From positions 82,803,501-82,867,500 of the forward strand of contig CM059583.1 of assembly GCA_030407085.1 (NCBI GenBank): a stretch of 64,000 bases of DNA. Reading direction: 5' to 3'. A program made the translations under genes and the position numbers. The DNA is from Trichopria drosophilae. Its lineage: Eukaryota; Arthropoda; Insecta; Hymenoptera; Diapriidae. Within the stretch, counting starts at the first letter, position 1. Every line of letters starts with the position of its first letter. The notes beneath the pieces are model-generated. The model had not been told where the DNA came from, made no database searches, and saw nothing but the letters and a program-made list of their open reading frames with translations. Positions 23,793 to 34,691 of the stretch are shown here, piece by piece.

Positions 23793-24071
23793 ACGACTAT
23801 AACCAGTCGAATCTGCTAATCAGGAATGACCCTGCACAAGGTGGGTCACGTGACCCGACCCAGTCGGCCCCTGAGTCTTTCCGACCGAGTGCTGCCTCGT
23901 GTGGAACACAGGATGTGCCGCAGCCCTCACGGGCGGGTATTTTCGTCGGTCCCCCACCTCGTGACAATTTCGACTCGCGTCAGATGGACCCATTTCGTCC
24001 AATGGCGACGCGCCAAGCCGAGTATTGTAACCGCTCCCACCGAGAAGTAACTTACCAGTGGGTGACCTAGT

Positions 24072-24597
24072 ACTTACGCCGCATCCGGTTCCTTTCTTCG
24101 GGGATCCAAAATTTCGCGGCCAAACTCGCGCATAAATTCAGCGGCCCCCACCGCATCCTGCGGGTAATCGCTCTCGTTGTCTTTGAGCTCGACGACCCAG
24201 AGAGTCGTCGGAACCCTAGGGCCCATATTAAAGATTTAAAGCCGTATCACGCCCCCGACGAGGGAAGTAATTCTACAAACGGCAGGACCGCGTCGACTAA
24301 TACGCGCGAAAACCCTTTTGGCCCTCGGTCGAAACCAATTATTCAGAACCCGGTGCCGCGTCGCCGCGGTCGACCCCCGGAACCAGCCAGAGAGGTCCCC
24401 CGCTGTCCAAGCGAAATACCACGTGCGCCAAGCCGCAGTGAGGCCCACTTCACGGCAAGGCCGCCGGAGACAGTCGAACCGACTTCCACTCGCAGGCGCC
24501 CCGGTCGTCCGCGCAGAGTGTCGACCAGGTGCGCGCCTACCCCACCCACACCATTATTGGAACGACGTTATGGTCTACGATCCCGCAGGACCTAACT
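24072..24597 (+). pseudogene. Integrase C-terminal tail of the LTR element
   Basis: The frame around 24108-24250 reads NFAAKLAHKFSGPHRILRV, then a short beta-rich stretch and HIKDLKPYHAPDEG. This is the typical C-terminal domain of Gypsy integrases, which contacts DNA. It continues as a Pro/Arg-rich tail ending RRYGLRSRRT with stop near 24597. All upstream pol domains are gone, and the join to Gag lies near 24070. Not functional alone. Confidence 0.7.
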
Positions 24598-24716
24598 GTT
24601 GCACTGGTACCCCGATGTTTTGCAAAAGTGCTCCCGAAAATAATAAACTGGTACCCCGATGTTTTGCAAAGTGCCCCCGAAAATAATGAACTGGTTTAGG
24701 TAGCGTTATTTCACTT

Positions 24717-24850
24717 TGCGATAAACTTTGCGATAAACTTTGCGTTAGACTTTGCGATAAACTTTGCGATAAACTTTGCGACAGACTTTGCGATAAACTT
24801 TGCGATAAACTTTGCGATAAACTTTGCGATAAACATTGCGATAAACATTT
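24717..24850. repeat. 12-bp tandem repeat (GATAAACTTTGC)n
   Basis: About 11 units with a few variants (GTTAGACTTTGC, GACAGACTTTGC), degenerating to 24875. Preceded by a 47-bp duplication (CTGGTACCCCGATGTTTTGC at about 24604 and 24650). Confidence 0.9.
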
Positions 24851-24875
24851 CGATAAACATCGCGAGATACATTGA

Positions 24876-27624
24876 GATATATATTTCGAGTTTTCGTATT
24901 GCATTTCTGGTTGAGTTATTTTCAATGACTTGCTGTACATAGCGTTTACCTCCCACATCTGCCGTCTGTCGCTCCGATGATGACGCGATGATTACCACCC
25001 TCTTCTTCAACACGATTGTGTTTGGTTGCCCCTTCCGTTTGAGTTGTCCCTTCGGTACAGAAATCCAGATACGTGTGTGCACGGATGCATAATTGTAGAA
25101 TCGACCTTAAGCTCCTAGAGTTGAGCATTTATCACATGAAGTCGCTTAATTCAGTCGTAAGGAACGTAACCGCGTTTTTCAGTTTTCAGTTGCGATTTGT
25201 GTCAGTCCATCGCGTTCAAATATTAATAATGGATCAATTTTTTTGTTACGACATGTCGTCGTCAATCATGTTCCGATTGCTTCTGATAACGATATTGCTG
25301 TGTTTCGATTTGCAACTTTTACACGTAATTAGCCGATCTAATAAAAATCCCCAACTATGTTTCGTTACGATTTGATACACAGATTCTATAATTTTTTTGT
25401 GTCGTAGTTCAGTCCCCGACAATACCAAGTGAGTTCCTGTTGCGTGCCCCAGTGGCCGCAAGGGAAGTAAGAAAAGTTAGTCCAGTTGCGCTAAATCCTA
25501 TGGTTGTGTTTGATTTCGTGGAATCGCAACCGACTCTTAAAAAAAAAAAAATTTTTGTGGATTAGCACTTACTCACACTAAGTATCCGAGTAACTTTGAT
25601 TTGCGTAAACTCGCGGTTCTGTGCAGTAATTTGAAGGTCGCTAAGTCGTGACTAGTAGTTAATTTATTCGGGACCTACGCTAACTCGCGTAGGGAGCGAT
25701 TTTAGAGTTTGGTTCACGCCTAATCGTGCAAATTCTTAATTAATATTTGTGTCTTTGCGATACGTTTTTAAAAAAGATCGTTGGGCCATCAGCAGCTCTA
25801 ACGAACGGACTTTCATTAGAATTATTCAATGTCCGATAGTGCTGAGATACGCTCATATTGGTGGTAGTAGTGCATTGCGTCGAAAACCGGCTTGGAGTTC
25901 GCGTAGTTTGAGCTATGCACTCGGATTGCTTGACTTTGTATTACGTCTAGTCACGCCACCCATACGTTATCTTCGTATTGCACTAAATCGCGCATTTAGA
26001 TAACATACGTCGGCTTTTACGCTAAACAGCGCGACTTTATCAGCCCCATGGGTTCGTCTCGGACGACGCACGCAGTTGATAACTTCAAGCTTAATTCGCG
26101 CTGATTCGCGCATGCAATGTGCTAAGCCACGGTTTCGAGTACTTAAATTTCTGCGCCGCGATGAACCGCGATCTTGTCGAGTCAATTTGGTATCAATCGC
26201 GATAAGAATACAGTCGAGGTATTTGCTGTCCCTTCGCGTTTTGTTTGCTCGGCAAATATCGTGCCGTTGTGTACTAGGCTATTGCAGATGCACTTCGCAG
26301 TTGCGTAATCTGCCTAGCGTGACACGATATGCCCCTCCCCCCCCCCCCCCCCCCAAGTCTATCGTATGGCCGCCTAACGTGAGTCGGAACCTCGTAGCCC
26401 GACGTGACATCATCGCATACGAATCTACGAGTGTAGAGTTTGTCCGGACATACTTCCAGATATGGCTAATGTTTTAACTTCAGGTAGGCCTCCTAAGGCT
26501 ATCCTCATTGATTCATGCTCGTACAAGATAGCCACTAGTGCTGTGAAGTAGTGCACCGTGCAAATTTGGTACTGTAGTGGAGGCCGTTGTGTGGCACCCG
26601 TCGGAACTTAGTATTTCAGGAGATCCAGCGAGTTGACATTTCCTCGCCGCTGTCCCGTTGCATCCAGTTGGCCCCACGGCGAAAATAGCCGCTACCCCAT
26701 CGTGAGCATGTATCGACCGAATCAGAATATGTCATCTCAAATCCTTTGTTGTCGTTGCATATTGTACTGTCCCTCTTTTCTTTTGTCACGCGGATTCCTC
26801 TTCATTCCATCCTTCTCTCCATCCTCTACGACGTCGCAGCTGGTATGATGATTATAAAGGTATGGAACTGGAAGAGGCGAAACCCAATCGTGCGATAGAA
26901 ATTAAGGCCTAGTTATAAGTCACACTGTATCAGCCAGATGGCGATTTTGCTATCCCGGGTGAACAGGGAAGTAACCCGTAGAACCTGTCACTTTTTTATG
27001 TATCGCCTAGTTGCGATTTTTGATTTTTCTTGTATTTGCGACTCTAATCTTAGTAAAGAGTATGATTGCGATTTTTCGTTTTTTTTTGGTTATGAGTTGT
27101 GGCGATGGTATGTCTTCGCGATGCCGTGTTCTTGGGCTCATACTTGTGTGACCTTTTTCTGTAGTATGGATTTGAGTGATGTTCGATGTGCAAACAGGAT
27201 CATTGCCATATGCGGGCATGATCCTGAGTTGGTGTGATTCAGCGTAGCGTTCGAACATGCGTCAGTGAATCTGCGTATTCCCCATTTTAGTTCTTTTCGA
27301 TCTCATTGCGGGCGCCCCCCCCCCCCATTCCCTTTGCGACTTTGCATTCGGTACCTCTAATGGCTATTTAGCTACCTCACTGTATAGGCCTACGGGCAAT
27401 TCGTTCCCAGTGGCGAAGGAGACGCCTCTCTTGACTCTGTGAAGTGTTCTAGATTTAAGTATAGTGCTCCCCAGTGACATTTATCGAGATGGACCGGTTC
27501 AGTGAAGTGCTCCCCAGTGACATTTATCGAGATGGACAGATCCAGTGAAATGCCTCTCAGGACGTTTAGTATGACACTAATACACCCCTCTATCGACGGT
27601 ATACTCGAGTCAGGCCCGGGGGTT
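24876..27624 (+). other. Long 3' non-coding region of the LTR element
   Basis: No convincing ORF. Contains poly-C runs (26334-26354, 27314-27326) and a direct duplication of about 62 bp (GTGCTCCCCAGTGACATTTA at about 27461 and 27509). The 3' end supplies the polypurine-like tract. It replaces the pol gene in size, which is the plan of a LARD. Confidence 0.5.
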
Positions 27625-27879
27625 TGTGACGTAGTCACTGATCGAGTCCGGTAACTCTAATCGGCGAGAGCGTTCCGGGGGAACCCTTCCCCCTATTCGC
27701 CGCTGCTCTCGCCCGTCGTACCGGGGATACGCGCTATGGAGGCTCATACCTCCCCGCCGTCGCTCCTCTAGTCAGTCGCTGTCGGGAGTTCCTTCTCCAC
27801 AGACGGAGGCGAGTGACGCCGGGGCGTCTCTCTCTTTCCTTCCGAAGGCAGAAGCCGAGAGCCGATTTTCGCAGCTACG

Positions 27880-27935
<56 letters not shown>

Positions 27936-28729
27936 AAGGAGAAGCCGGTACGAGCGGGCCGCGCGACCGTCACGTTTCTCCCTCCTTCCACAGATCACCC
28001 CCAGCCTCGGGCCTCGAGGTGGCGCTGGAGCGCCTTCACGGACAAGGAGAATCGACGGAGATCGAATTCTGTCGCGGACCGCGAGATAGTACGCTAGTCA
28101 GCCTACGACTCGCCGAGTAGCAGAGTTTCGTGTGTAGTGCGGCATCGAACTTGTAACGAGAAAAGTGCAGAATAGTGAAAAACCCAAAAGGAACAAAGAA
28201 ACAGTGCTCTCTGGAGACTCCACGTTGTAAGCGAGGACCCCTCTTGTGCTCGGTGACTCTGGTGCCGAGGAGGACAGTGGACGCAGCCAACCGCCACCCC
28301 GTCGTCAGCCAAGGATCCCGTGGCTCCACCAGTCTGTTTCCGGGGTATCCTCTCCACCTCCAACGTACAGACAGCGAAGAGTGAGTTGCCCATAGGGCCC
28401 CGATTTTTTATGTACCGCGGTGAAAGCCCTAAATGGTTCACTCGATATCCTCTTTTTTCCGTTTCGATTCGCGTTTTGCGTTTTTGCGTGTTCTTATATT
28501 TTCTCCGGTCATCCGATAAGAAACCTACCGTGGAGTGATTTTCGGTCCCGCGCCCCTTTTTTGGATAGAATTTTCCCCCGTCGCGTTATTGGAGTCGGCT
28601 CGTTCTAGCCGACATTTAACGTGCTCAATTATCAAGGAAATAAATGTAATATTATTTATCGTGATAATTATTTGTGAATTTATTTCGAGTTTACTTAACC
28701 TACTTTTACTTTTGATAAAACGGGTTATA
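27625..28729 (+). repeat. 3' LTR
   Basis: 1105 bp, same ends as the 5' LTR. The extra length is mostly a (CT)n expansion at 27881-27933. Confidence 0.9.
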
Positions 28730-28816
28730 GTATAATTAAATTTTGAAACCGTATGATTGTAGTAAGTAAAGAGAAGAATTGATATAGATTTGAAGATAAT
28801 ATATAGTATTAAGGAC

Positions 28817-29360
28817 TCATTCGCGTTTGAGGCTGATTCCTTCCGCCAAGCCTCACTGAAGAGTTCAGGTGCGGAAGGGATTGAACGAAACCCAACGCAT
28901 GTATCTTTTTAATTTTCAATTATTTGTTTAATTTTTTTGCATGTCTATATATTATTTTTCATGTCTATATGTATTATATTGCATGTCTATATATATTTTC
29001 TTGGTTTTATTTTTTATGTATTATATGCCTTTTTCTTTTTTGTTTAGATTTATTATAATTGCATGCTAACAAATCGTATTCATATACCAGTCTGTTCCAA
29101 GTGACTGTCAAATCGAAATTATATAACTTTACAGTTATGAATATGATTTTTTCTTTTTTTCTTTTACCTTTTTCGTTGTTAATTTCATTACTAGTTGATA
29201 TTATAAATGTTTCGACAAGGCTTAGCATTTTGAGAATCCGAGCGATCACGACGCAAAGTGTTTGAAATGTTTATAAATTTTCATACTATGGCATTTTCTG
29301 CCATAATATGAAATCTAATGCAATTTGTAGGTATAAGCCGTTAAGTATATTTATTTTTAA
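28817..29360. repeat. Right arm of the palindromic element
   Basis: Reverse complement of 18865-19412. Removing the SINE and the LTR element leaves a loop of roughly 490 bp, which gives the original size of the palindrome as about 1.6 kb. Confidence 0.75.
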
Positions 29361-29451
29361 GTGCACCTTCGTTAACATTTATATTAGTATTATTCTATTT
29401 AATAAATATGTGAAAATGAGTACAACAATCGATATTCTGTCATTTGTATTG

Positions 29452-30400
29452 AGTAGAGGGGCTACAGGGCTTCTGCTGCCCCTACCCTACCTCCCATCGA
29501 TGATGATGTGATGGAAGAATTGCGCAAGTGGGCCGTAAGAAGGTCAGGAGTGAAAGGAGGTTATTATAAACAATTTCATGTATTGTTATTATAAATTTCG
29601 AAAGCTGTGAAGGTCGAAAAACATAGGTATTTATTGCGTTACGTTGATGAAAATTTAATTGCGTTTCTAATAAAAGGGAAGGTAAAGGTCAACCAATATT
29701 TAATATTTCATTAGATATTGTTATTAAAAAATGTTCTGTTTTTACATTATCATTGAAAATGACGTCTTTCTAATGCTTGATCTTACAAAATTCAATCAGA
29801 GAAATTGAAAAGTGTTGGCCGTTACACATTAGTATTGCCATGTGTCGAAAAACAAATTTCAAAAGTCGCCTTCATTACAGGTCGGATATTACTACATTAT
29901 AATCGCAGTCTCCGTGATTATGTGGAAATACGTCGATTTGTTTTCCCGAAACTTTCGAAATAGTATACAGGTCCAAACGCGTTTAAAAGGTCATTGCACA
30001 ATTTCTTCAAAACATTTCCTCTTTCCCAAATTTCGGCAATCCGTGACGTAAAAGAAAGGAGGCAGCCTAATTCAATCATTCCAATGTAGTATTGCCATGT
30101 GTAGACTGTCGAAAAACAAATTTTAAAAGTCGCCTTCATTGAAGGTTAGATATTACATCATTATATTCGCTTTTCCGTGTTTATGTGGAAATACATCATA
30201 AGCTAGGAACCTTATTGAAAGCGAAAGTAAAATGATCATTTCCTCGTGCGTCCTACTATCATCTCTCTTGCTCTCGCATACGCTTTGTTAGATCCATTAA
30301 CTTTAGCAGTATACCGTTTTCATGGTCGTCGATTTTCCGTCGATCACTTATTCACCGTACATTTGTTTTGCCGAAACTTTCGAAATTGTATACAGGTCTA
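29452..30400. repeat. Left TIR of the Polinton-like element
   Basis: About 940 bp, inverted copy at 41055-41984. Internally it contains two related units; TAGTATTGCCATGTGT and AAAAGTCGCCTTCATT recur at about 29830-29878 and 30088-30140, and a third diverged unit lies inside the element at 30970-31360. Confidence 0.8.
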
Positions 30401-30412
30401 GACATCGTTTCA

Positions 30413-30751
30413 AAGGAATGTCGCGTTCCTGTGTCTATGTTTGACAGCACGGAAGCACCTTTATTTCAAAAATTGTATTTCTACATCAATATGGTAGATG
30501 TCAAGAAGATTTTTTTGTCATGGGAAGAGGCCCTGAAGAGGGTTTACAACACTCTTGAAGAAGACACTACTGAGGATCAGTTTTTTAACGTCATTCGAGA
30601 ATCCATCGAAAAGATTGAGAAAATCAATTTATTCTTAAGAGCCAATCCTCACATTCCCAATGGGGTGAAGATATCGTTGGAGACAATTATTCATTTTATC
30701 ACGGTACAGAGGGTTACAGCTGCTGACAGATTAATTAGCGTATTTAAATGA
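30413..30751 (+). CDS. Hypothetical protein fragment inside the Polinton-like element
   Basis: An open frame of about 110 codons, clean and with ordinary coding composition, unlike the decayed surroundings. It begins beside a CAG at the end of the left TIR and terminates at TGA 30749-30751. Visible text includes EEALKRVYNTLEEDTTEDQF and IPNGVKISLETIIHFITVQR, predicted mostly helical and charged, without cysteines clusters or membrane segments. I do not recognise the family. It could be the last exon of a captured host gene or a Polinton accessory protein. The first ATG (30368) reads through the TIR end and may not be used. Confidence 0.4.
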   Translation, partial: KECRVPVSMFDSTEAPLFQKLYFYINMVDVKKIFLSWEEALKRVYNTLEEDTTEDQFFNVIRESIEKIEKINLFLRANPHIPNGVKISLETIIHFITVQRVTAADRLISVFK

Positions 30752-30969
30752 TCTCCAATAGAGACAAAACCGTCGAGTTCCTTCACCCAAAACTGCTAAG
30801 ACCATTTTGAAATTAATGTAGAAAAGCCGCTAAGCAAGTCTCAACGCGTTCAAAAGACCTGGCGCCGTCCCCTAATATTGTGATAAAAATGTCCTGCCTT
30901 TAGATAGTCATTGCAAACGGCATCTTTCCAAAGCATGATTTTAAGAAATTAGATGATAAATATTGAAAA

Positions 30970-31360
30970 GTACTGTCTGTTACACATTAGTATTGTCATG
31001 TAAGGAATGTCGAAAAAAAATTGCAAAAGTCGCCTTCATTAAAGGTCGCTTCTCGATGCCTATATGGAAATACATCGTAGGCTCGGAACCGTATTGTGAA
31101 AGTGAACGTAAAATTCTAATAATGACCTTTTCTTTCGCTTACTCTTTGTTAGATCAATTAACTTTAGCATTATACCGTTTTCACGGGCATCGTCATCGCC
31201 GATTACCCGCCAATCATATTCACCAAATATTTTTTTTCCATGAATGCAGGTTCAGACGCGTTTAAAGTCATTGCGCAATTTTATCAAAACATATACTCAG
31301 TGAAACATTTTCTCTTTCCCAAATTTAGGCAACCTGCGCCATAATAGAAAGGAGATGACC
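30970..31360 (+). repeat. Diverged internal copy of the TIR unit
   Basis: Matches the TIR in the same orientation: a GTATTGTCATGT start, GTCGCCTTCATTAAAGGTCG near 31028, GAAATACATCGTAGGCTCGG near 31066, and a GGTTCAGACGCGTTTAAAG block near 31249. Suggests that TIRs grew by tandem duplication. Confidence 0.65.
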
Positions 31361-31857
31361 TCAGTTTCGTATTTTATCTATAGCACTAATAAATAAATAA
31401 TTCACAATAATAATATTTAAATAGTAATAAATCTTACATAATCCGAATAGCGTGCATTAAAATGTATAATATAGAACTGATGGAAGAAGCTAGCAGTAAT
31501 TAGAAAGAGAGAGGATGACACGCTTATTCCCTATGCATTTATCTATTCAAGGTATTTACGTGTTTTCATGACGTTCGAACCGTAGCTATACGAGATTAGA
31601 CACGTGGGTAATGTAATTAATCAGGTTCCTAACCGTTTATTAATATGTGTAGAATTTACCACATCTTAAATATCGCCATGCAGGTTTCAACCTGTTAATT
31701 ATCCGTACACTTTACTACACGGTAACAATGAATCTGACTTTCCATAAGTGATGTATACGTACGACTATCGATTTGCTTGTAATATAATTAATTAACCTTT
31801 ATTTAATATTATAAGCTTGTAAAATTCAACAGTTTATTTCTACCTTTACGCACAGTT

Positions 31858-32070
31858 TTGTGTCTTTTAAGTAAAAAGTTAAAGGAAGTGACAATGCTGC
31901 CATCTTTTGGTATGTTTAAAGAGATTGCAGAATCTGTGTATCGCAGAATTAAATATGCGGGTGCATCTGAAATGTATGGATTCATCGCAGGCTGCGATGA
32001 TACACTGGCTGATATGAATGGTTATGAAGCGATTACAATTGAATATGAGGTTCTTGAAAATTGGCTCTAG
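31858..32070 (+). CDS. Hypothetical small ORF
   Basis: 70 codons, with the more plausible start at 31894 (MLPSFGMFKEIAESVYRRIK) and the segment ASEMYGFIAGCDDTLADMNG, ending ENWL at TAG 32068-32070. Clean composition, no recognised domain. A second open stretch continues after the hammerhead insertion (32722-32850), and both sides share AGTTGACAATTAA at the junctions. So this may be one coding region split by the insertion. Function unknown. Confidence 0.35.
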   Translation: MCLLSKKLKEVTMLPSFGMFKEIAESVYRRIKYAGASEMYGFIAGCDDTLADMNGYEAITIEYEVLENWL

Positions 32071-32141
32071 TTGACAATTAAATATTAAGAATTAGATTAA
32101 TTTCGTGGTATGTACGGTCCTTTTACTTAAATAAACAAATA

Positions 32142-32721
32142 ATTAAACATTGCTTTCGCAACGAATATTATATTTTGATAAGGTATCCTCATATCTACTG
32201 CAGTGTGTAACGAAATCACGTTACCATTATCATGCATAGATATCTTTTCAAATTTTTCTAGCATTCCTCCTCTGCTAGCTTAATTTTAAAATATCTCTTA
32301 TAAATAAAACCGGATATACGTATAAGACAGGTTTTTTCACGGTCTTACTGACGAGTCCACGTGAAAAAACTGGGACGAAACGTATATTTTCTAAAATAGA
32401 CAATTGTTCCCTGTATCACCGCTAGAGGGACACAGAACCTATTAATAGTCAAATCATTAAAATTCCTTATATTCCGAACAGTAAAATCAAAAGGTCTGAG
32501 CGGTTATACTACAAATCCCGGCAATGCTCACTTAAGTTTACTTTACGACATACTTAGTGGTTGCAATCGTCAACCCATGTATTTGATTTATGATTTATGA
32601 TTTATTATTTGTTTATTTAAGTAAAAGGACCGTACATACCACGAAATTAATCTAATTCTTAATATTTACTTATAAGCGGTCGAGAAAAACATTAAACATT
32701 GCTTTCGCAACGAATATTATA
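32142..32721 (+). mobile_element. Insertion bounded by 31-bp direct repeats and carrying a hammerhead ribozyme
   Basis: A perfect 31-bp repeat (contains TTGCTTTCGCAACG) lies at 32142-32172 and 32691-32721. Between them 518 bp carries the ribozyme and two hairpins (near 32396-32440 and 32501-32535). The right part, 32600-32668, is the reverse complement of the host flank 32082-32142. A target duplication plus an inverted copy of flanking sequence fits target-primed reverse transcription with template switching, as in Penelope-like or other retroposed units. No ORF. Confidence 0.55.
32314..32387 (+). ncRNA. Type III hammerhead ribozyme, apparently intact
   Basis: Self-cleaving RNA. Helix III: ATATACG (32314-32320) with CGTATAT (32381-32387), plus the U32321-A32380 pair. 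Cleavage site GUA, predicted after A32322. Helix I: TAAGAC (32323-32328) with GTCTTA (32342-32347). Core CTGACGA (32348-32354). Helix II: GTCC (32355-32358) with GGAC (32373-32376). Conserved GAAA at 32377-32380. All invariant core bases are present. Loops I and II are complementary over about 11 nt (GTTTTTTCACG with CGTGAAAAAAC), far beyond the usual loop-loop contact. Confidence 0.92.
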
Positions 32722-32851
32722 GTTGACAATTAACTTTATTATCGCCATGCAAAAAAATATGAAAGTGAATTTGTTAAATATTACCGCGCATATACTGCAA
32801 AGCGAAAGCAATCTCGAGGACCCGAGATTTCTTATTTTTGAAATACCTATA

Positions 32852-33331
32852 GGAGAAAGGACAAAGGACAAAGGACAGGTTATTTTCCCCCGCGTTAATG
32901 ACAATTTGTCTATTTGCGGGTCGGCTCTCGGGTGGAGAGGTACAGGACAAAGACGGAACATGACAGAACTAGGCATATACAACACAACACCCAACAAGAG
33001 CCAGTCCCCCCTACCCCAATATTGGTACCACCAGCAGATTCGGCGGTCTGTGCCTTAGCGAGTACGACGCGGGGCTTATCCCATCTTTATCCGAGATAAG
33101 ACCCACGACGTACCAACCACGGATAAGACGCTTACGGTACCGATAACTGCCGACGGGGGTCGGCAGCGGTCCCAAATTCGTACCTTCGCCCGGCAAAGCT
33201 CTCCGGTTATTCCACACTGGACATAAGCAGAGAAAATTACATGGACGGGGATCCGAACTCGGCCCTTCGCGACGTTCAGTTCGGGCGGACTAAGACTGAC
33301 GCCTTAGCCCGCACGACCATCACGCCGACTA
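32852..33331 (-). mobile_element. tRNA-derived SINE, copy 3 (full head)
   Basis: Most complete copy, on the minus strand. From 33331 downward: a tRNA-like head of about 90 bp with box A (TGGTCGTGCGGGCTAAGG) and box B (GAGTTCGGATCCCC), the shared body, and the tail at 32855-32880 with a repeated GTCCTTT motif. Near-perfect 11-bp TSD: AAATACCTATA at 32841-32851 and AAATACGTATA at 33332-33342. Inserted in the Polinton-like element. Confidence 0.88.
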
Positions 33332-33356
33332 AAATACGTATATTGCCATTACTATA

Positions 33357-33447
33357 CAGGGTGATTCTCCATTGAATGACTTCCAGTTAACAGTAGATTC
33401 TGTGATAAATTCTAAGAACATTTTTCCTTGGAGGAAGAATCACCCTG
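33357..33447. mobile_element. 91-bp mariner-type micro-MITE
   Basis: Terminal repeats CAGGGTGATTCTCC and GGAAGAATCACCCTG, flanked by TATA on each side. The CAGGGTG terminus and TA target are those of Tc1/mariner-type elements. Only about 60 bp lies between the arms. Confidence 0.7.
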
Positions 33448-34106
33448 TATATCCCTCTTAAATTGACACTTTGCACAATCTTTAATCATCGGCGGTTGTC
33501 TATCTGCGGTATCATCACTCGTTTCAAAATGTTTATCGACGACATTCACGTAAATCTGGATGCATTTGCATTGTTCTTTAATAGTAGACACTCCATATCT
33601 TTTGTTTCCGTTAATGCAAGACGTTTCACTTCATAGCATATTCTCATTGACTTTTGAAGAGATGCAGATTGAAGATTTTTGAAGAAGAGTTTTAAAGATT
33701 TTCCAGTTGTCGTCCTATGAGCTTCGATAGAGATGAACAGGTCAATATGTCTATGTCGACAACATCTAAAATTTCCTGCAACCTATGTCTTTTATTTGTC
33801 TGCGCCTTTTCTGTATATCTTGTGAGAACATGTAACGATGTCCTCCAACGTTTCGTTGATTGCATCAAAGGGTATATCGCCCGATTCCCATCGTAGACCA
33901 TGATAATTGTGCATTAACTAATTGTTTTACATTCAAAACGTACTCTACAACATGACTGTCGGAAATATCCATAATGCACACTTCCTTCGGTATAAACCGA
34001 TTACCAGGTCCGGGGAATCCTTGCACGTCAGTAATATACTACATTTCTATTACCTAATACAGATTTGCTTGTCTTCTTCATTAATTGACGCATCATTCTC
34101 TCTCCC

Positions 34107-34162
<56 letters not shown>

Positions 34163-34691
34163 ACACACACACTTTTTGCCACTTCCACATATGGCGTGGT
34201 ACCTCTAATTCATGAATATACGTCGTACCTTTCTTCCTAGATCGTAGTATCTCTTCGTCAAATCCTATGAATCGGAAATCAAATCAGAGTGTAACAAAAA
34301 CAAACAGTTTTCACGGTAACTAGGTATCATCCAATGTTCCTCTCGAAATTAGGATAGATCGTCCCATGCGTGTCCATTTTCGATAATTTGCGAGTCACGA
34401 TACTCAGATGATGAAGAAGTTAAACGCAATATTAAATCGTTTCAAATACTAGTACCAGTATGATGGTCACCGCACTTTCACAATTGAATAAATCTTTTCT
34501 ACGATATTCGATCTAATTGAAATGTGTATAGACGTATGAATACAAGTTTTGATTCATTTTTAATACATTTGAGCGTTCCAAAGATCTTTAAATTTTAAAT
34601 AAAAAATGTTCAGTCATTAACTTAACATCGTTTAAACAATTAATTTTGTATGTATATTAAATCGCGATGTACTGCACTCTTAAATCAAATA
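33448..34691. other. Unassigned interior of the Polinton-like element
   Basis: No recognised coding sequence. A (CT)n microsatellite with some CCCT at 34096-34161 is followed by a short (CA)n run to 34171. Confidence 0.4.

Larger units (their letters stand above)
20310..28729 (+). mobile_element. Gypsy-type LTR retrotransposon, 8.4 kb, internally deleted
   Basis: Full unit bounded by two nearly identical LTRs and a 4-bp TSD, GTAT, at 20306-20309 and 28730-28733. A candidate primer binding site starts at 21383 (TGGCATCCCTGGTGGGG) and a G-rich polypurine-like tract lies just before the 3' LTR (27613-27624). Coding capacity is reduced to a Gag N-terminal part and the integrase C-terminal tail, so protease, RT, RNase H and the integrase core are deleted; the element is non-autonomous. 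Few differences between LTRs suggest a recent insertion. It sits in the loop of the older palindrome. Confidence 0.88.

Noticed and set aside
24575..25082. Long minus-strand Ser/Leu/Gln and Lys/Phe/Ile/Ala repeat proteins
   Set aside because: Conceptual translation of the 12-bp tandem repeat at 24717-24850.
34089..34171. Regulatory GAGA-type element
   Set aside because: Simple (CT)n microsatellite; several similar tracts occur in the window with no promoter nearby.
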